Positions 60,460-64,000 of a stretch of DNA of 64,000 nucleotides are shown piece by piece. A program made the translations under genes and the position numbers. The DNA lies in NCBI RefSeq assembly GCF_014287475.1, contig NZ_JACOPF010000006.1, forward strand, positions 1-64,000, given 5' to 3'. The notes below the pieces were generated by a model. It was given only the letters and a program-made list of their open reading frames with translations, was not told where the DNA came from and did no database searches. Position 1 is the first letter of the stretch. Each line of letters begins with the position of its first letter. Source of the stretch: Mediterraneibacter hominis (lineage in GTDB: Bacteria > Bacillota > Clostridia > Lachnospirales > Lachnospiraceae).

Positions 60460-61249
60460 AAAGAGGCTGAGCGCGGCTGTTAAGTCCATACAGGAGCAGT
60501 CGTTTAAAGACTGGGAGATGATTTTATATGATGACGGTTCAGATAAACAGTATGCGGAAAAAATATATCAGATTTCCGGAAGAGATACAAGGATCCGGTG
60601 GATTCGGAATAAGGAAAACAAGGGACTTGCCTTCGCTTTAAATCAATGCATCAGCCAGGCGGAGGGAAGGTATATCGCGCGGATGGATGACGACGATATT
60701 TCCCTGCCCGGGCGATTGGAGAGACAGTATCAGTTTTTAGAGGAGCATCCGGAGTATGGATGGGCGGGGACAAATGCCGGCCTGATAGATGACACCGGTA
60801 TATGGGGAGAAGAAGTCATGCCGGAAATGCCAAAAGCAGAGGATTTTTTAAAATATTCCCCGTATATTCACCCTTCTGTGATGTTCCAGAGAAAGATTTT
60901 AGAGCAGGCAGGCGGGTATCTTGTTTCCCGGCTGACCAAAAGATGCGAAGATTATGAACTGTTTATGCGGCTGCATGCAAACGGACGATATGGATATAAC
61001 ATACAGGAGCCCCTTCTTTTGTATAGGGAGGACAGGAAAAGCTATGACAAAAGAAAGATGAAATACCGTTTCCGTGAAATGCAGATCCGGTATCAGGGGT
61101 TTCAAAGGCTGGGGATTCTGACGCTTAAAAACATGGCTTTTGTAGTAAGGCCTGTGGCAGGCGGGATTCCGGGAATAAAAATGATACGGCAGATACGCAG
61201 GAGGAGAAGGCATGGTGCTCTGGATACAGAGGGAAACAGAAAGACTTAA
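60413..61249 (+). CDS. Glycosyltransferase family 2
   Basis: A 278-aa GT-A enzyme. ISVILGVYNPDEKRLSAAV starts the fold, and YIARMDDDDISLPGRLE gives the DXD metal motif. It overlaps the GT4 gene by 47 bp. The C-terminus is very basic (RRRRRH), which would suit membrane association. Inverting transfer of a sugar to the growing glycan is expected. Confidence 0.88.
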   Translation: MEKKISVILGVYNPDEKRLSAAVKSIQEQSFKDWEMILYDDGSDKQYAEKIYQISGRDTRIRWIRNKENKGLAFALNQCISQAEGRYIARMDDDDISLPGRLERQYQFLEEHPEYGWAGTNAGLIDDTGIWGEEVMPEMPKAEDFLKYSPYIHPSVMFQRKILEQAGGYLVSRLTKRCEDYELFMRLHANGRYGYNIQEPLLLYREDRKSYDKRKMKYRFREMQIRYQGFQRLGILTLKNMAFVVRPVAGGIPGIKMIRQIRRRRRHGALDTEGNRKT

Positions 61250-62624
61250 GCTATATAAGAAATATTTAGAGGAAAAGAAGCTGTATTGCCCCTCCGGCAG
61301 CTTAGGGCCGGCAGAGGAGACAGACAGAGCGGAGCAAAAGGATAGCTTTTTAGAATTAGGCAGTTATGTCCTGGGGCCTGTACTCAATGTATTTGTTATA
61401 TGGGTGTTAAAGGAGGCTGCTAAAAGTGGAAAAAAGAGACTCTATTTCCTGGCAAGAGACGGGTATTTTATGTACAGGGCAGCGCTGGTTTACAAGGAAA
61501 AATGGAAATTAGACATAGACTGCCGGTATATAAGCTGCTCCCGCTATTGTCTGCGCCTTCCTGTGTTTCATCTGAATGAAAAAGACGCCATGGAGTATAT
61601 CTGCAGAGACAGCATAGGGCTTGACATGGAACACCTTTTAAACCGCGCCGGCCTGGAGGAAGGGGAAAAGGAAGCGGTATTGAAGGAACTGGGAAAAGAA
61701 AAAAGAGCAGCGGTCTCTTATGCGCAGCTAAAGGAGATAAAAAAGGCGCTGCGAAAATCTGCTGTCTTTATGGAAGCCATGCGGAAACATTCCAGAGAAG
61801 CACTGCCGGCGCTTAAGGGCTATCTTACCCAGGAAGGATTCTTAGACGGTGTTTCGGATGCGGTGGTGGACAGCGGCTGGGTAGGCTCTATGCAAAAGAC
61901 TTTGCAGGAAGTTTTAAGATATATGGGACGCACAGAAGAACTGGAGGGATACTATTTCGGACTGTATGAGCTGCCAAAGAAAGTGAAGAGAAATACGTAC
62001 CACTGTTTCTATTTTAGTCCGGAAGGACAGCTGTGTGAAAAGGTAAATTTCAACAATAATGTATTTGAAGTTCTTTTTAGCGCGCCCCATGGAATGACTC
62101 TTGGATACGAGAAAAAAGAGGGGAAGTATGTGCCGGTATACGGGGAGATTACACCGGAAAGAAAGGCGTATTTAGAATCCCTGGAAACAGCCCTGGCAGG
62201 CTATATAAGACAGGCAGCAAAAGAGACAGGAAGCTTAGAGAATACAGACTGTGAAGATGCGAAACAAAGTTTAAAAAAGATATTGAAGCTTTTTATGACA
62301 AGACCGACGAGGGCGGAGGCAAAAAGATACGGCAACCTGCCTTTTTGTGATGATGTGCTGGAATACGGAAACCGTCCCCTGGCTGTAAAGATGAACCGCA
62401 GAGAATTGAAGGAAAACCATGTGGTCAGTAAGGCGCTTGCATTGTCGGGTATACGGAAAAAAGAGATAAAAGAAAGCGCGTGGTATGAAGGAAGCGCAGT
62501 ACGCTGTGCAAAGCGTCCGGGATACCACCTTATACAGTACAGTATGTATAAATACCTGCTTTATATGAGGCAGATGTATATTTGGAGAAAAGAAAATGGC
62601 AGAAACGAGAAAAACGAATCCTAG
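61212..62624 (+). CDS. COG5610-like protein of unknown function in the glycan locus
   Basis: A 470-aa protein that overlaps both neighbours. The segment YVLGPVLNVFVIWVLKEAAK followed by RLYFLARDGYFMY matches the C-terminal domain of COG5610 (often fused to a HAD or GT domain in polysaccharide clusters); the usual extra domain is absent here. YSMYKYLLYM is at the end. It may remodel or assist glycan assembly, but no reaction is established. RBS AGGAGG. Confidence 0.6.
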   Translation: MVLWIQRETERLKLYKKYLEEKKLYCPSGSLGPAEETDRAEQKDSFLELGSYVLGPVLNVFVIWVLKEAAKSGKKRLYFLARDGYFMYRAALVYKEKWKLDIDCRYISCSRYCLRLPVFHLNEKDAMEYICRDSIGLDMEHLLNRAGLEEGEKEAVLKELGKEKRAAVSYAQLKEIKKALRKSAVFMEAMRKHSREALPALKGYLTQEGFLDGVSDAVVDSGWVGSMQKTLQEVLRYMGRTEELEGYYFGLYELPKKVKRNTYHCFYFSPEGQLCEKVNFNNNVFEVLFSAPHGMTLGYEKKEGKYVPVYGEITPERKAYLESLETALAGYIRQAAKETGSLENTDCEDAKQSLKKILKLFMTRPTRAEAKRYGNLPFCDDVLEYGNRPLAVKMNRRELKENHVVSKALALSGIRKKEIKESAWYEGSAVRCAKRPGYHLIQYSMYKYLLYMRQMYIWRKENGRNEKNES

Positions 62625-63408
62625 AAAAGAACAACAAGAAAAAGCGGAGAAAAGAAAACAGTATTTTTTTGTGATTCGGGAACTGACCTCAAGGGAAATA
62701 AAAAGAAAATATTCCAGATCCTATCTGGGGATATTGTGGAGTGTGCTCAATCCCCTTTTATCAATGGCGGTTATTTCCTTAATCTTTTCACAATTATTTA
62801 AACGTTCTATTGATAATTATCCAATATATTATTTGACAGGTTTTATTTTATGGCAACTGTTTACTGGAGCAACAAATGCTGCTATGACTGCTTTAGTTGA
62901 CAATAAGATGATGTTGATTAAGGTAAAGCTACCGATGGAAATTTTTATTCTTGCAAGGATATACACAGCTCTGGTGAATTTAGGATATTCCATGATGGCA
63001 TATGTTGTGATGCTTCTTGTATTTCAAGTAAAACCAAATTTAACAATGTTTTTCTTTCCGATTATCGTGCTTTTTTTACTGGTTTTTACAATGGGGATTT
63101 CATTTATTTTAGCATGGGCGTATGTATTCTTTGGGGATGTGAAACACCTTTATTCTGTTCTATTAACGTTATGGATGTATTGTTCTGCAATTTTTTATCC
63201 TGTAGAAAGGCTGGAAGGAATCATTAGAAAAATCATAGAAATAAACCCTATTTTTAACTATATAGATTCTATGAGAAGCATTATTATGCAGGGAAGACTT
63301 CCTTCATTCGAAGAAATTTTTCGTATGGTTGTATGGGCTGTGGTGATCTATTTTTTAGGCTATTATATTTTCCGGAAAAATAGAAATAAGATTATGCAGA
63401 AGATTTAG
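62596..63408 (+). CDS. ABC-2 polysaccharide export permease (Wzm/TagG-like)
   Basis: A 270-aa membrane protein with six helices. The amphipathic N-terminus SREIKRKYSRSYLGILWSVL is typical of ABC-2 glycan or teichoic acid exporters, and AIFYPVERLEGI marks the later loop. Its ATPase partner should be downstream outside the window, because none precedes it. Overlaps the previous gene by 29 bp. Base composition drops to more AT inside this gene, possibly a recombination joint. Confidence 0.87.
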   Translation: MAETRKTNPRKEQQEKAEKRKQYFFVIRELTSREIKRKYSRSYLGILWSVLNPLLSMAVISLIFSQLFKRSIDNYPIYYLTGFILWQLFTGATNAAMTALVDNKMMLIKVKLPMEIFILARIYTALVNLGYSMMAYVVMLLVFQVKPNLTMFFFPIIVLFLLVFTMGISFILAWAYVFFGDVKHLYSVLLTLWMYCSAIFYPVERLEGIIRKIIEINPIFNYIDSMRSIIMQGRLPSFEEIFRMVVWAVVIYFLGYYIFRKNRNKIMQKI

Positions 63409-63420
63409 CGAGGATGGTTT

Positions 63421-64000
63421 ATGGGCAGAAATATAAAAAGGATTCTGATCATAGGAATGAGTATCATAAGTAGTCTTGCCGTTGGAATTATACGAACAGA
63501 GGCGGCAGAAGCGACCTCTAGTTTTGGTTCTGCTTCTTATGAATGGATGCAGGGTATAGAATCTCCGATAGGGGTATATGTTTCCTCTGATACGCCTATC
63601 TATTACATGGAGATGATAGTAACCTATGATCCGGAAATACTGCAGTATAGTTCTGGAGGAGAACTGGAGGAAGAAGGAAGAATAAAAGTAGAAATTGTAG
63701 GAGAAGAAAGTATAGAAGTAAGCCAGATGCTGTATTTCGTCCCACTTTGTTCAGGAACTACTGACATTACTATTGAAAATGTAATTGTACAGTATGAATC
63801 TGGCGAGACGGCTGCTGTAGCATCAACATCTGCTCCTATAACAGTACCGTTGGAAGAAGGGTGTGCATTAAAGTCCCTGTTAGTTAATGGAAAGATAATT
63901 GAAGGGTTTCAACCAGATATTTTGTCATATACCTTAGATTTGGCAGAAAATATTGAGAAGGTAGAAGTTACGGCAGTTGCAGACTCAGATACAACTACAG
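63421..64000 (+). CDS. Secreted protein with cadherin-like beta-sandwich domain (truncated by the window)
   Basis: The open frame from ATG 63421 runs off the right end after 193 codons. Residues ~1-32 are a signal peptide (KRILIIGMSIISSLAVGII, then EAAEA). Residues ~35-145 form a cohesin-like beta domain (YYMEMIVTYDPEILQYSSGG). From ~150 LKSLLVNGKIIEGFQPDILS begins a cadherin-like beta-sandwich repeat (PF12733 type). RBS GAGGATGG. It may be a surface adhesin or matrix protein linked to the glycan locus. Partial only. Confidence 0.72.
   Translation, partial: MGRNIKRILIIGMSIISSLAVGIIRTEAAEATSSFGSASYEWMQGIESPIGVYVSSDTPIYYMEMIVTYDPEILQYSSGGELEEEGRIKVEIVGEESIEVSQMLYFVPLCSGTTDITIENVIVQYESGETAAVASTSAPITVPLEEGCALKSLLVNGKIIEGFQPDILSYTLDLAENIEKVEVTAVADSDTTT

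Noticed and set aside
1..64000. CRISPR arrays, prophage genes and tRNA genes
   Set aside because: No regularly spaced identical repeats, phage structural genes or tRNA cloverleaf signatures were seen on either strand.

Overview
The window reads as chromosomal DNA of a low-to-mid GC, Gram-positive anaerobe, most likely a gut Lachnospiraceae-type clostridium. Evidence: strong AGGAGG ribosome sites, consensus TTGACA/TATAAT promoters, many lipoprotein-anchored sugar ABC transporters without outer-membrane genes, a glycyl radical enzyme with its activase, and an ECF sigma factor with a clostridial-type promoter. It is almost entirely a carbohydrate-acquisition region. Family calls come from reading motifs in the translated sequence; no database search was run.

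Layout. (1) 1-168: 3' end of a 23S rRNA gene and a terminator; no 5S gene follows. (2) 155-14024: an MFS transporter, then a group built around an ascorbate-type (UlaABC-like) PTS with a phosphotriesterase-family lactonase candidate, three dehydrogenases, a DhnA-type aldolase, an altered KGPDC/UlaD homologue, a SorC regulator and two DUF169 paralogues. (3) 14236-15741: an IS91-like element whose HUH transposase carries an in-frame amber codon. (4) 15774-22122: AraC regulator, ROK sugar kinase, glycyl radical enzyme, activase and mannose-6-phosphate isomerase. (5) 22228-35698: DeoR- and GntR-controlled cluster with NanE-like epimerase, two Gfo/Idh dehydrogenases, two TIM-barrel isomerases/epimerases, a ribose-type ABC transporter, PfkB kinase and DeoC aldolase. 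(6) 36026-50803: LacI regulator plus an operon that matches the E. coli ycjMNOPQRSTU order gene for gene (GH13_18 phosphorylase, ABC importer, medium-chain dehydrogenase, YcjR-like epimerase, Gfo/Idh, GH65 phosphorylase, beta-phosphoglucomutase), but with two cytoplasmic sulfatases inserted between the permease and the dehydrogenase. (7) 51011-58711: housekeeping and envelope genes: thioesterase, ECF sigma/anti-sigma pair, sugar nucleotidyltransferase, galE, SseB-like protein, flavodoxin-ferredoxin protein, O-acetyltransferase, mntP. (8) 58710-64000: XRE regulator divergent from the start of a glycan synthesis/export locus (GT4, GT2, COG5610-like protein, ABC-2 permease) and a truncated secreted cadherin-like protein.

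The best candidates for undescribed biology are the sulfatase-bearing ycj-type operon (import of a small sulfated glycoside, desulfation in the cytosol, epimerisation through 3-keto intermediates, phosphorolysis), the ROK kinase-glycyl radical enzyme module (possibly an anhydrosugar route), and the PTS locus whose UlaD homologue has lost two catalytic residues. Several operators can be read directly: a 10-bp-phased ATGAT array at three promoters, a shared GCACATATGTG element for the SorC/PTS group, and a TGACAACGTTGACA palindrome for the LacI group.
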